A DNA stretch of 64,000 nt from Hymenopellis radicata (Eukaryota > Basidiomycota > Agaricomycetes > Agaricales > Physalacriaceae), in assembly GCA_015501595.1 (NCBI GenBank), contig JADNRX010000137.1, positions 1 through 64,000 of the forward strand. Direction: 5' to 3'. Below, one piece after another: positions 10,827-22,200 of this stretch. Position 1 is the first letter of the stretch. Every line of letters starts with the position of its first letter. The position numbers were made by a program, and so were the translations under genes. The notes below the pieces were generated by a model that saw nothing but the letters and a program-made list of their open reading frames with translations, ran no database searches and was not told where the DNA came from.

Positions 10827-11262
10827 TCTTGATCGGGTAGAAGGCTGTCTTCCCTAGGATGCGTCATGGCGAGGCGACACCTCGGTTTCTTTTGGGTCAA
10901 TACTATGAAGTACTTCTTCTCGCTTTCCCGAGCCCAGAATCATCGTACTTAGGAGCTTCCTGGAATTTACAGCAATGAACGTCTTGGAACCGGGATCGGG
11001 TCTTCATCAGCCGCAGTTCGTCAGATAATCTGTACTGCATCTTTCGGAACTTGCGCAGACGAATCTGGTCTTTTTCTGTATACCTCTCGTATTTCCTACT
11101 TCTCTCAGTCGATGGGTAGTCCTTGGCCGCACCTATAGACTCGAATGAATCATGCGCAGTGCAGGGTAAACGTGCACCTGGTAAATACGGAGAGATGTAC
11201 TCAGCACTCAGAGTCGACGGCCTTATCATTCTCGGAAAACCATTTCCAGCGCAGTCTATTAA

Positions 11263-11414
11263 TATTATGTTGTCTCTTCATCTCTGAGCTGATGACCTCA
11301 GTTTCCGCTTGGACATACTATTCTTTCCGATTCTGTCGTATTATGTTGTCCCTTCATCTCTGAGCTCTTCACCTCAGTTCCCCCTTGGCAATACTATTCT
11401 TTCCGATTCCGTCG
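11263..11414. repeat. 76-bp tandem duplication
   Basis: Two head-to-tail 76-bp units, 11263-11338 and 11339-11414, each starting TATTATGTTGTC and ending GATTCYGTCG, with only a few differences between them. It lies in a gene-free stretch (10827-12257) that otherwise holds nothing I recognise. Confidence 0.85.
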
Positions 11415-12257
11415 ACATTCATAGGGTTTGAGTACCAATGTCGCTGTTCGTGGCGAACGCTGAGCGCAAAAGCTATGAAAATATACATCTATTACCGTGC
11501 ATCGAAGCACTTCTCGCGAATGCCAAGGTTCCGTCCAATTCCGTCCCTGCCCGTTGCAATCTACCCCCTACTCCTTCATTCACAGCCCGCGCCATTCCAT
11601 CCTGTTGTTGATCTCTACATCCATCCATCTTTCGCGGGACCATCATCTCGCTGTGAGTCATGTTGAGATAGCAACACCCATGTCAGAATGAATCATGGCG
11701 CTCTCCGTGCACATGGGGAGCGGCAAGCGTCAAGGGCAGACGATGCTGGTGGAACGGAGGTGATCAACATCCGCGAAGTGGCCACCCTGATAAGATGCCA
11801 TAAAAGGAAGGCTGATACTCGGTGATTTCGGAATCAATGCCGAGTGCCTGTCTTCGCGCACATCTCTTCGTCATCGTTCATCAAAACGTTCAACATGAAG
11901 CACGGTCGAGCAAGGCCTGAAACGCCTCGTCCTCCTCAGTCTGGCAATCGACGTGATCATCATCTGTCGGTCAAATCCTTCCGAGTCTTGGCCTCCGTAC
12001 TCCTCACGCTTCTGTTCTACCTTAACCTCGAGACTGCCATTTTCCGTTAGTCTGGGGAAGACGTTTGTAATGCCACGACCCCACGGTCCGTGACTAAAGC
12101 CGCCTCTGTCCGTTCTCGCTTACCGATTCGCTGTAACCGACGACCCGTCCAAGCCCGTCCAGCCGTCAAACAGGCATCTAAATGGGTATACTTAGCTTTA
12201 TCAATGGGCGGTGCGAGTAAGCAGTGATTTAAACACTTGTCATCTGTTCAAGGATGG

Positions 12258-12267
12258 ATATATATAA
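12258..12267 (+). promoter_or_regulatory. TATA box of the peroxygenase-like gene
   Basis: ATATATATAAA-type TATA element about 80 bases upstream of the chosen ATG at 12345, followed by a pyrimidine-rich start region. This spacing supports 12345 rather than an earlier in-frame codon as the start. Confidence 0.6.
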
Positions 12268-12344
12268 ATGAAGGTTCGCGTCGGTCTTTTTTATTACTAC
12301 TCCCCACACACACTCTACCTTTGACGAGCTTCACGACAATCATC

Positions 12345-13152
12345 ATGCCCTACGAACACCAACACGGCGAAAAAGTCTGCCCAGTGACTGGCACGCACGA
12401 GTTCTGCCCTGCGCGCCCTGGGGATAGCAGAGGCGTATGTCCTGCTCTCAACACGATGGCGAACCACGGCTACATGTAAGCTTCCCTCTCCTGCTCAATT
12501 TCGACGCGTTTCCAACATTGTCCTCTCCAGACCCCGCGATGGGAAGAACATCTCTATCCCTACCATGATCGCCGGGCTCAAATCCTGCTACGGCCTCACA
12601 ACGGTGCTCGCGACGTTCCTGACCGTCGTCGGCTACTTCATCCTCCAGCGCCTGACCGTCGATCTCTTCCACATCGGGAAGCACAATCGGATAGAACACG
12701 ACGCCTCGCTCGTGCACGCCGACACGCGCTATCCCGACGAATACGCGCCGCCCCATATACATCCACAGTGGGTGCAGGATCTCGTGCGGGATATCCAGCC
12801 GGTGGTTCCGGAAAAGCACGAGCGCGACGAGGGCGTTCTCGTCGACGCGACGGACGTGGCGCGTATGCGCGTGCGGCGGGAGAAGGTGTGTCGGCCGCTG
12901 GACAGCGTGCACTCGGAGATCGCGCGCGGCGAGATGGGCATCATCCTGGGCGTGTGGGAGAAGAAGTGGACGTCGTCGGAGGTGTCAAAGGCGAAGGGGA
13001 TTCCGCTGCCGTGGCTGTTGGATTGGCTGCAGCAGGAGAAGCTCCCGGAGAACTGGGCGCCTGACCATAAGCAAGGGCTTCTCGACACGGTGAGGAGGAG
13101 CAAGGCGATAAGGGAAGCGATGGAGCGTATGCAGCCTGAAGCAAAACTTTAG
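12345..13152 (+). CDS. Heme-thiolate peroxygenase-like protein (chloroperoxidase family), 250 aa
   Basis: Two exons, 12345-12475 and 12531-13152, joined as HGYIPRDGKN. The segment CPALNTMANHGYIPRDGKN is the proximal signature of the heme-haloperoxidase/unspecific peroxygenase family, in which the Cys is the axial heme ligand. The family's usual PCP reads VCP here. A distal EHD motif (RIEHDASLVHAD, near residue 115) supplies the acid-base residue. These enzymes use H2O2 to oxygenate or halogenate organic substrates. At 250 aa it belongs to the short group. There is no classical signal peptide: the N-terminus is hydrophilic and His/Cys containing, and a hydrophobic helix (TTVLATFLTVVGYFIL) occurs later, so secretion is doubtful. 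Substrate cannot be told from sequence. Confidence 0.82.
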
Positions 13153-14391
13153 TATTGCTTTTGTTTGGAGTGGTAGTTGTAATTTATTCGCTGCGTAGTA
13201 TATATTACTTAGTTTATAGCTTGGATAAATGACATCTCACTGAGGGGGCTTTCACGATATCTTTGGTGTTTGGCGTCGTGATATATTAGCATGGTTCTCC
13301 ATGCGATACGACGTGATGAACGGTCTGGGGCACTACTTGATTTCAATATGTCTATTTTGGCGTACAAATCTCGCGCTTCGCGATTCCGGCTATCGGCACA
13401 CAACCTCGCCGAGACTTGCAATTACCACCGCTGCTACAGGAGAACTCCCAAGGGATCTGACTTACCATCGACTTCCTTCCTTCCTTCCGGCGTGCTGTTC
13501 AGTGCGGAGAAGCGCGTGGAGGTTCGGGCCGCCATGCGTTGGTTAGACGGCGCCCTTTCCAGCCACCTTTTCCTTGAGCTCAGAGGATAGATAAGATGAT
13601 AGTATCATGAGACGCCGCTTTAGTTTTGAAGCCCTGAGCTGGAAACTGATGAGGCCGTCGACTCCAGCGCTTAGCATTCCGACTAATCCATTGCAGGTGT
13701 GTGTTCGCCGTGATGCATAACAGCGAGCCTCGACGCAATCGGAATAGTATCATATGTCCAAGGGGAATGCGCCGCTTTGATCAACACTGCGCTGGAAAGC
13801 ATTTTCCGAGAGTTTACCAGGCGTGCAACTGTGTAGGCGCATGATTCATTCGAGTGTATAGGTTCGGAGACAAGTAGGAGTAGAACTTGAGAGGTACATC
13901 ATTGCTGTCGTGCGCACAATTCAGTACCTGCATACTAAGTTCCCTGCCTCGGAATGGATTTCCGGACGGATGTACAGCCTTACATCCGTTTCTTGTCCAA
14001 AGATTGGAAGAAGCTGTTTCAAGCTGTAAACACCCAGAAGTTGAAGCGCCTGAGTTCGGGAAAAAGTGGATCGCTGTTCATCCACCCAATAAGCGAGCCG
14101 AGAAGAAGTAAGTACTTGTCAGTATTGACCAACGACGTCGAGGCTAATGTATCCTAGGGAAGAACACTTCTACCCGATCAAGCCTACCAAGAATAGCATT
14201 GAACGCTTGCAATGGCAAGTTTGTTTCCTGTACGGGCCGCAGGTAATGTGTATTACTGGTCACCTCACCTCAGCCGCCTTGATTTGGACGCAGAGTGATT
14301 TACGTTTACACAAAATTTGTTCAATACCAGCACTTGATTAATCAAAATCGCAGTCTGTATTGTATGTACACACAATCTAAATCTACATCTA
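13153..14391. other. Intergenic, about 1.2 kb
   Basis: No gene recognised. A short plus-strand coding-like stretch near 13954-14110 (two overlapping frames, followed by GTAAGT) could be an exon of a small or relic gene, but it matches nothing I know and has no clear partner exons. Confidence 0.3.
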
Positions 14392-16309
14392 CTAAGACAA
14401 ATGAACACTCAACACCGCCCCTGCCTCTCCAATCTCCTTGACCTGCACCACCAAATCGCCGCCCGTCGACACCTGCACGAGCGCCTCGACCGTCGTGAAC
14501 CACTTGTCCTTATCCGGGCCTGTCCCCTTTGTCTTGATGCCCAACACCGCCTCGCCCGTCATGGCAGCCAACAAGTTGACCTTTTTCACCTCCTTGTGCT
14601 TTTCCTCAATCTCCTCTTCCTCTTCCTCCTCCTCCTCCTCGTCGTCCGAGTACTCGACCTTTGGCGGCTTCACTTTGTCAATCCTGATGCCCTCCTCGAC
14701 CTCCCACAGCTCGAACCCAAACGTCTTGGACGCCTCGGTCAACGTGACGTCGACATTAACGACGCGGCGCGCGGGTAAGAGGGTTTCTTTAAGCAGGACG
14801 GGGACATATAGAGGCTCTGCATCGTCTTGCGGGAAATACAACCCCAAAGACCGGGCGAGCACTGGCGCGTCAACGTCACCACCACGCTCAAAGGCTTTAA
14901 GGAAATCCTCATCGTGCGGTATCTGCGCGATCATCGCAGCCTGGATGGCACATCCTCGTGCAAGTAGAGTAGTGGGGTCACCGATGCCGCCGCCGCCGAC
15001 GGTGCCCATGCTGAATGGCGTGGACACGGTTTCGCTGAAGCCGGCGACGAGGTGCTCGTCCAGCCCGGGAAGACATGATGTCCCGCCGACGTAGACAATC
15101 TCGTCAATTTCGTACGAGTCCATTTTGAGAGAACCCAAAAGGTTGGTGACGGATGACGCGACGGCGGTGTAGACGGGGCGTGCGAGCATGTCAAACCGCA
15201 GACGGTTGACAGAGCCAGTGTAGTCGTACCCGTCTTTGAGGGACTCGACGGAACAGGTGGCTGCACCAGGAGAGGCACTGAGTGTGCGTTTTGTATGCTC
15301 GATGGCGAGTCGTAGCTTGGCCTCGGCGCGTTTGTCTTGCGTTTCCGTAGATGGACACACGGTGAGGGGGATTTTGTTCTTTTTCGAAAAGTCGGCGGCA
15401 AAGAATGAGATGAGCTTGTCGTCGATTTGGTCTGCGCCGACGTCGGTGGTGGAGTATTCGCCAAGGACGTGGCCCAGTCCTTCGCGTACAGATACTACAA
15501 ACACGGATAGTGATGACGAGCCGAGGTCGACGATGAGTTGGGTACGGTCTGGGTGTAGTGTGCCATCAGCAGAGGTTGCCGCGACGACTGCACCGGCCTC
15601 TTCGAGGAATTGGTAGACTTTAACGCCTGCCTCTGTCGCTGCCTTGTCTAGTGCATCAATCTGGGCTTCTGAAAATGTGGGTGGGACGGTGATGACAGCG
15701 CCCTGCACCTTTTTACCGAGAAAATCTTCGGCGGATTGGATTAATGATTTAAGGAATATCGTCGTGACTTGGTGAACGGTGAGGACGCGAGTGGTAGGGA
15801 TGGGTTCTGAGCGGGGCGTGGCGGGGGCGCTAGAAGGTAATGGCGACGGTGCGGGCACGAGCACCTCCACTTTGAATTCGTCGCTAAAGAACGCGCGTCA
15901 ATACGGTCCACGAACAGCGACGAGCATCCTACTTTTTGCCAATCAGGTTGCGGAATCCAGTTATGGTATTTGCAGAATTTTTAACGAGCTGCTGCTTGGC
16001 TTGGTTGCCGATGTACTGCGATGCGCGATGAGGAAATGCAAAGTAGATAATAATGATTTTACCATTTCTTCGCCTTGGAAAGCGATGGCGCACGCAATTT
16101 GACGCTCCCCATCTTCATTCGCAATCGACTCGGCGAGGCCTTCCTGTCAATAAAACGTCGTCAACGAGCTCGCCGTACAACAGTTAACCGACCTTTGTAA
16201 AGACGGCGATGGATGCATATGAATTTCCGAAATTTATGCCGACGACGGGCGGGATGGGGGCGATGGTGGCCGCCGCGTCGGCGTTTCCGTTCGGTGTCGG
16301 GCTCGCCAT
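14392..16309 (-). CDS. SSZ1: Ribosome-associated atypical Hsp70 SSZ1, 590 aa
   Basis: Four exons on the minus strand: 16193-16309, 16063-16143, 15933-16015 and 14392-15883, spliced in consistent phase. The Hsp70 ATPase fold is visible: VVGINFGNSYASIAV (phosphate 1), VITVPPTFSEAQIDAL, LIVDLGSSSLSVFVV (phosphate 2) and EIVYVGGTSCLPGL (adenosine loop). Substitutions in the nucleotide loops, a truncated substrate-binding domain without a helical lid, and an acidic run (a DEEEEEE-type stretch) point to SSZ1/Pdr13 rather than a canonical Hsp70. SSZ1 pairs stably with the J-protein zuotin to form the ribosome-associated complex, which stimulates Hsp70 SSB on nascent chains at the ribosome exit in the cytosol. 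An Ala/Pro-rich N-terminal extension of about 25 residues is present. It is divergently transcribed from the UBP14 gene. Confidence 0.85.
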
Positions 16310-16364
16310 CGGGATAGGCGTCGGCGTCGTCGTGGTCGATGGCAAAGAAAAAATACTGCACGTG

Positions 16365-16405
16365 GCTTTAGGGTTAGAGCTACTTAGGGTTTGGCTAGGG
16401 TTTGT
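16365..16405. promoter_or_regulatory. Three telobox-like (TTAGGG/TAGGGTTT) motifs in a divergent promoter
   Basis: In the 118 bases between the SSZ1 and UBP14 start codons lie TTTAGGGTTAG (16367-16377), CTTAGGGTTTGG (16383-16394) and CTAGGGTTTG (16395-16404). Telobox motifs are bound by Tbf1/Myb-like factors in promoters of ribosome-related genes in several fungi, which fits SSZ1. The function here is inferred. Confidence 0.55.
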
Positions 16406-16427
16406 TACAGACTAATCTCTTGCTTTC

Positions 16428-19284
16428 ATGTCCTGCTCCCATTTATCGCAAATTGGCGCCCTCTCGCAGCCCAGACTGTCGCAGTCGGTGCATAGAGAGG
16501 AATGTACGCAGTGCTTTGACAATCAGGTATGATCCACGCTGTTGCCTCCGACGTTGCTCGCTGACGCGTTTCACTGCAGGACACACCGCTCGGTGTCGAC
16601 GTCTGCTTGGCCTGTTTCAACGGCGCCTGCCTCGACGGCGACCGTCAGCACGCGCTGCTCCATGTCACCAAGCTCGGTCACCCGTTTACCCTCAATGTCA
16701 AGCGTAAACCCAAACCATCTACACAGCGTGTGCGTAGCCAGACATGTTCGATATGCGTGTCGTTGATGGCCTTGTAGGTCCAAGACGAGGAACCGCCTGC
16801 TAAAATGGCAAAGTTGGCTATCCTAGAGGAGCGCGAGGAAGACAAGTACGAGCATACGACTGTAGTCAAGTGCTGGCTTTGCGACCCAAGTAAAGGCTTG
16901 GAATTGCCAAACGCCACCAAGGATCCAAAGGTGGGTTGGCTACTGTCCATCTACCATCTACTAATCATCGCGCAGATTGCCAGCCTAGTACGCGGCGTCA
17001 TGGAATCTTTATCATCTGCGCGCCAATCCGAAGTCAAGGCTTGGGAGGAAGAAATCCTACCTTGCGAGCACACCCTCACCCTCGAACAATTCGCCTCTGC
17101 CACAATACCCGCATCAGGACTAGCACATTGCTCCTCGTGCGATCTCAAGGAGAACCTCTGGCTTTGTCTGACATGCGGATCCCTCGGATGTGGCCGACAG
17201 CAATTTGGTGGCGTAGGCGGCAACGGACACGGTCTAGCTCACTTTCAAGCCAGTAGTCACCCAGTCAGCGTCAAACTCGGCACCATCACACCCGAAGGAA
17301 ATGCCGACATCTACTGCTACACCTGCAACGACGCAAAACTCGATCCCGAACTCGCGACTCATCTCGCTGCCTTTGGAATCAATGTCCAGACTCAAACTAA
17401 AACGGAGAAGAGCATGACCGAGCTACAGATTGAGCAGAACCTCAACTATGACTTTTCCTTGACAGGCGACGACGGCAAGGCGTTGCAGCCTGTCTTTGGA
17501 CCTGGCCTCACAGGTCTCTCCAACTTGGGAAACAGGTTAGTGCTGCTGCATACTTTCATTCTGTACTCACCTTTTTTTTCCAGCTGTTACATGGCTTCCG
17601 TCCTTCAAACTCTCTTCTCTCTCCCCGCGTTCCAGGAGCGATACAACGTCATTGCCAAGAAACATTCCATGGCGTGCGACGAGCGACTTCCCGCAGATTG
17701 CGTCGAGTGTCAGATGCACAAAGTTGCCGACGGACTGTTGAGCGGCCGTTACTCTCATCCCGCCAACTACGCCAAGAAGCCAGAGAACGACGACGCTCCA
17801 GTCTTCCAGGCTGGGATTAAACCTACGGGCTTCAAGGCCTTGATTGGCAAGGGACACGAGGAATTTTCGACCATGAGGCAGCAGGATTCAGAAGAGTTTT
17901 TGACCCATCTCCTCACTGTCTTGAGGCGGGACGGGCACAAGCACAAGGAACGTGCCGAGCCTGGTATGTATTCTGTGTTCGGTGCGGTCGAGACTAATGC
18001 TTTCGCAGATGCCACTGCTGTATTCTCGTACGGCATGGAGCAGAGGCTACAGTGTGGAGAGTGCAAAAAGGTGCGATATCGCGTGGATAGCATGGATGTT
18101 GTTAGTGTGCCTGTGCCGGCGACAGAGGCGGGGAAAGATGCGGAGGGCAAAACGCTCTACAAGGAAGTGCCGCTTCGGCGATGCCTAGAAACCCTGCTTG
18201 GTGTGGAAGCATTGGACTACTCTTGTCCGTCGTGCGCAAAGTCGGTGCACGCACTAAGGTGGGGGGGTTAAACCTTCTTCGTCCTTCTCTGGCTGACATA
18301 TGTCTCCTAGACAAAACAAGTTCGCGTCGCTCCCTCAGGTCCTCGTTGTTCACGCAAAAAAATTTCAATTGGTGAACTGGGTTCCTACAAAATTAGGTAT
18401 GCGTGTTCCACGTGTCCTGTAATCCGCGGTAACGTCTCGTAGACATCCCCATCACCCTTCCCGGCACCGACGAACTTATTTTCACGAAGAGTCAACTCGG
18501 GCATGGGCTGCAGCCCAATGAGACTGCGTTGCCGGAAGACTCTCAAGGCGCCCGTGCGTTCATTTCTTCCCCTAGTGTTCAACAATTAATAGCATCAGCA
18601 GAGCCTCAGTTCAATGAAGCGGCGATGGCGCAGCTCGAAGGGATGGGTTTCCCCATTGTGCGGTGCCAAAAGGCGCTGTTGGCGACGGGGAACAGCGACG
18701 CGGAGGCGGCTATGAACTGGCTGTTTGAGCATATGGATGATCCTGGTTTGTTTTGCTCTTCTCTGGTTTGGTGTGGGCTGATGTGATTGATAAAATAGAC
18801 ATTGATGTGCCGATACAAGCGGCGGCGGCGTCGACGTCGCCCGAGCCGTCCGCAGAGCAGATTGGCATGCTCGTGGATATGGGGTTTTCACCTGCGCAGG
18901 GACGGAAGGCGTTGAAGGAGACTGTGAGTATTTTCTACCCGCTCGTAGTCCAGGTTTAACCTCTGTGTGTAGTCGGGCAACGCAGAGCGCGCGGTGGAGT
19001 GGCTGTTCAATCACCCCGAGGACACTGGGGAGGAGACTCAGACGTCCACCACCACCGCCCCGGCTGCGTATGGGGGAACCAAGGCCGTGCCGGCGCGGTA
19101 CAGGCTCAAGGCGTTCATCTCGCACAAGGGCCCGTCGGTGCACTCGGGGCATTATGTGGCGCATGTGAGGGACTTGGACGGGCAGTGGGTGCTGTTCAAT
19201 GACGAGAAGGTGGTGAAGGCGGACGGGGAGAGTGTGCGGGAGCTCAAGGCGTTGGCGTATTTGTATGTGTTTGAGCGGGTTTGA
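16428..19284 (+). CDS. UBP14: Ubiquitin carboxyl-terminal hydrolase, UBP14/USP5 type, 805 aa
   Basis: Ten exons: 16428-16526, 16580-16729, 16778-16930, 16976-17535, 17584-17963, 18009-18258, 18311-18396, 18443-18745, 18799-18923 and 18973-19284. Phase is consistent throughout. Domain order is that of isopeptidase T: an N-terminal Cys/His zinc-finger variant, a second zf-UBP (CEHTLTLEQF to about CYTCNDAKLD), the catalytic Cys box GLSNLGNSCYMASVLQ (split by an intron inside the Ser codon), a CxxC zinc ribbon, two UBA domains (QLEGMGFPIVRCQKAL and MLVDMGFSPAQGRKAL) between Cys and His boxes, and the His box HSGHYVAHVRD. These enzymes disassemble free unanchored ubiquitin chains and recycle ubiquitin for the proteasome. 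Length is as in yeast Ubp14. It appears intact, in contrast to the copy at 28604. Confidence 0.95.
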
Positions 19285-19314
19285 GGAGGGATTGTATACT
19301 AGGTGTTTCTAAAT

Positions 19315-19545
19315 GAAATGGTGTCTGCGGCGTCTTCGGGTGGTGGGGCCGTCTTCGCATGGTGAGAGTATCTTCGGGTGGTGGGGCTTCTTCGCATCGG
19401 TGACAGTGTCTTCTGACTTCGCGTGGTCGATGAGTCTTCGTGTGGGGGAGCGGCATCTGCCGCGAGGAAGTGCGCGGAGATGTTCGGCGGGGAGTAGGTT
19501 TGAGGAGGTTCCTCTACCGTGTGCTTGAGGAGGCAAGGGGGCGAT
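19315..19545. repeat. Degenerate TCTTCG/GGTGGGG repeat downstream of UBP14
   Basis: Several imperfect copies of a word like TCTTCGGGTGGTGGGG, followed by a GCGAGGAAGTGCG and GTGTGCTTGAGGAGG block. The same arrangement recurs at about 31878-32165, downstream of the second UBP14 copy, so it is probably part of the duplicated segment. Confidence 0.6.
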
Positions 19546-19775
19546 CATACCAGAAACTCTTATGCGGAAGGGGGAGTACACGAAACAACGCGAGTGACAC
19601 ATTTATTTCCTAGGTACACGACAGTTTTATAAGTAATGATCAGTACTACACGTAGTTTGGATATACGGGAGCAATGTACGCGAAAAGTATCAATAGTAAA
19701 GTGTTTCTCGAGGATTATCTTCTTCATCCCACTGCGGGTTGGCCTGTTAGTAACATTTAGCATGCGAGTACGATA

Positions 19776-20017
19776 CTGTACCGTTCCGACCCTAAATTCG
19801 CATAACGCGTCACGCGGGCCCCGGAACCTAACTTACGATAAAGGATAACGCATCACACACCTCAAATCTAGAGTCACGTCGCTCAAAATAGCAATTTTTC
19901 GGGCCCGCCTGCGGCGGGATCTCCAAATCGGGCCTTGTGCCTGAAAACGAACCTGTTCCCTGTAAGTTCGCGGCATAACGCGTCACACGCCGCGAACTTA
20001 CGGTCGGAACGGTACAG
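19776..20017. mobile_element. MITE-like element with TA target duplication, 242 bp
   Basis: Terminal inverted repeats begin CTGTACCGTTCCGACC at 19776 and its reverse complement ends at 20017. The match extends about 25 bases with two mismatches. The element is flanked on both sides by TA (19774-19775 and 20018-20019), the target duplication of Tc1/mariner-class transposons. The interior has no coding capacity but repeats the word ATAACGCGTCAC (19802, 19975, and a variant near 19846). A miniature inverted-repeat element mobilised by a mariner-like transposase fits best. Confidence 0.7.
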
Positions 20018-20249
20018 TAGACTGTGCTACACGACATACCGCATATATCCGCTATCCTTACTTGCAAGCGGGACAAATGTCATCGTAGTGATTTCCTGTC
20101 CGAGGCAACATCAGATCGGATGTTCTGAGTATAGTGAGAACAAACTCACTCGCATGAGAGAATCTGCCAGCTGACGGGACACCACTGTACTCACCCGCCC
20201 GCTCCCGAATCGTTTCAAAACTTGCCTGTATCGTCGCCCTCGGACAAGA

Positions 20250-22200
20250 CACCAATGAGAAGAGCGGGGCTATCAAGGAGCTGTCCAAGTCGTGGTTGAA
20301 CGTGGCCTTGTACGGTCGCTTCCAAGGCGTCGTGAATGCCGCTGGTGTCGAGTCCGGACGTGAAAGTCTGAGAAACGATGGTGAGCAAGCTTGTCGATGG
20401 CCGGAGAGAACAGATGACTTACTAGAGCACTGTAGACGGCGTAAGCGAGATTCATGCCTAGCCCCCCGGTTCCGTTAAAGATAACTGAAAAGTCAAACTC
20501 AGTCAACGGGAATATCAACAACGAAATGAAGTAGCGTACCTAGCTCGAATCAAGCGAATACCACGCACTAAATGAATATAGCTGCGGCAACGACAAGACA
20601 CAGAGAGTTGTTGACTTACCCGTCTAGTTCAACACCAAAGCAAGAGCCCACATCACCGGCACGAAGCCAAGTGGTGCTTCATCTCATCATCGCCCGGCAC
20701 GTAGCCAAATGCGAAGGTTGATGCGAGCAGTTCGCCCGTTGACGGAACCGTGTCCATCAAGACCAGGAGGTTCACCGGCGCAGAGCCAGTCCACGGGTTC
20801 CGCGTTTGTTGTCGACATTCACGCGGCACGTAGCCACAGTGTAGTTAGTGACTGTCGGGACAAGTTGAGCAGTGATTACAATCAAACAAAATCATAAGAA
20901 CTCACGGCAAGCATGGTACTGTTGTTGAAGGCAGAAGACACTAAGCAAAGTCTTAAGGTAGCTGGAGTCGACGTCTAAAAGGAACGAAATGATTAATTGA
21001 CATGAAGACTCCAAGGAAAAGATCATACCTACGAACAGTCACTTCAAACAGATCCCACTCGCCAACACTTGAAGCTTCCTGTGGTGATTATTAGTGGGAT
21101 ATCGCTGCGATGAATCAAGAAAACACACCGGGAAACGAAACAATGGCCTGGGGACAATGGACTAACATGCAAGGGTAAGTGAAGTTAACATCCAATGTTC
21201 AATGATAACGTACCGACAAACGTGTCGTACAGCGGTCAGTCGGGTGGTATTGACCATCAGCACTAGTCCAAGGGAAGGAAATATGCGTGACACTTCAAAG
21301 TCGTCCGAAAAGGTAACGAGGTAAGCCGACCGTAAACACTTGACATCAAATGCAGCTTCGTATACGTCGCCTGAAGAAGATTTTGAGCACTGATTCGCGA
21401 TGAGAGAGGGAGCAGCACACCGTTGAACGTCTTCCATGCCACCCGTAAATCTTCCGCGGTATCCAGCCCGAACTTGAATGCGTCTTAGACTCCAAGCATA
21501 GTCGCTGTATTGAATGCTAACTCGGCGTATACTGGCGACGAGACGACACCTGAAGGAAGGCTATGGACTACAATGAGCAAAACGAATCGGACCGCCAATG
21601 ACAACGCACCAGTGAAGTCCTTTGGACTCTCAGCATCCATCGACAAGGCTCTCCCAAGTTGCCCAAGTGCGTCGTCGGGCCCAGCAACGTCGACGTTGAA
21701 TTAAAGACTAGATAAAAAACAAAAAGCTGGTAAGCAAGCTGGTCGACGACAGTCGGGGAGACAGAACTTACACCAGTGTACAAAGACGGTCGTCGAAAGG
21801 ACAGAACTAGTGGGTAAGAGCAAGTCAACGAAATGGAATAATTGTGGAAGAAGGAAACCCACCTAACAATCGTGGGCCAAGTCGCAAAGTGGAGGCCTTG
21901 GATCCGGCGGCGAATAGGTTGGGGTCATTCGGTAGGCGTCTTGTACGCTTGCGGGCATGGAACTGTCGTATGAAAAGGCGGTGGACGCCGTACCGCCAGG
22001 CAGACTAGAGGACAACTGGGAAGTAGTAAGTAATTGTTTGCGTAGAGCGACGACGACACACCAAGAGGGAGAATGAGGCCATTCAGCAGGCCAGGTCGTG
22101 GCGGAGTATGGCCGTGTAAGTCGCTCTAAGGCGTCGTGAAATCTAGCGCTGTCGACGTTGAAGTAAAGTTCAACACCGAAGCCTACCAAACGAAAGTTAG
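20250..22200 (-). other. Gene or gene relic with a recurring exon motif, product unknown
   Basis: On the minus strand several exon-like segments share a motif. Near 22185-22100 it is FGVELYFNVDSARFHDALERL, near 21701-21620 FNVDVAGPDDALGQL, near 21480-21400 FGLDTAEDLRVAW, near 20356-20290 GLDTSGIHDALEATV, and near 20640 FGVELDG followed by GTAAGT. DNA words also recur (GGCGTCGTGAA at 20325 and 22131; AGAGAACAGATGAC at 20407 and 22223). The pattern suggests tandemly duplicated exons of one gene, now decaying or wrongly phased. I could not build a continuous model and recognise no family. The stretch from 22200 to 24300 shows nothing further. Confidence 0.35.

Noticed and set aside
14438..15094. 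218-codon Ser-rich plus-strand frame
   Set aside because: Antisense of the SSZ1 coding exon, with no family features.
16365..16405. Interstitial telomere repeat
   Set aside because: Only three non-tandem TTAGGG-like words, sitting in a short divergent promoter; regulatory teloboxes fit better.
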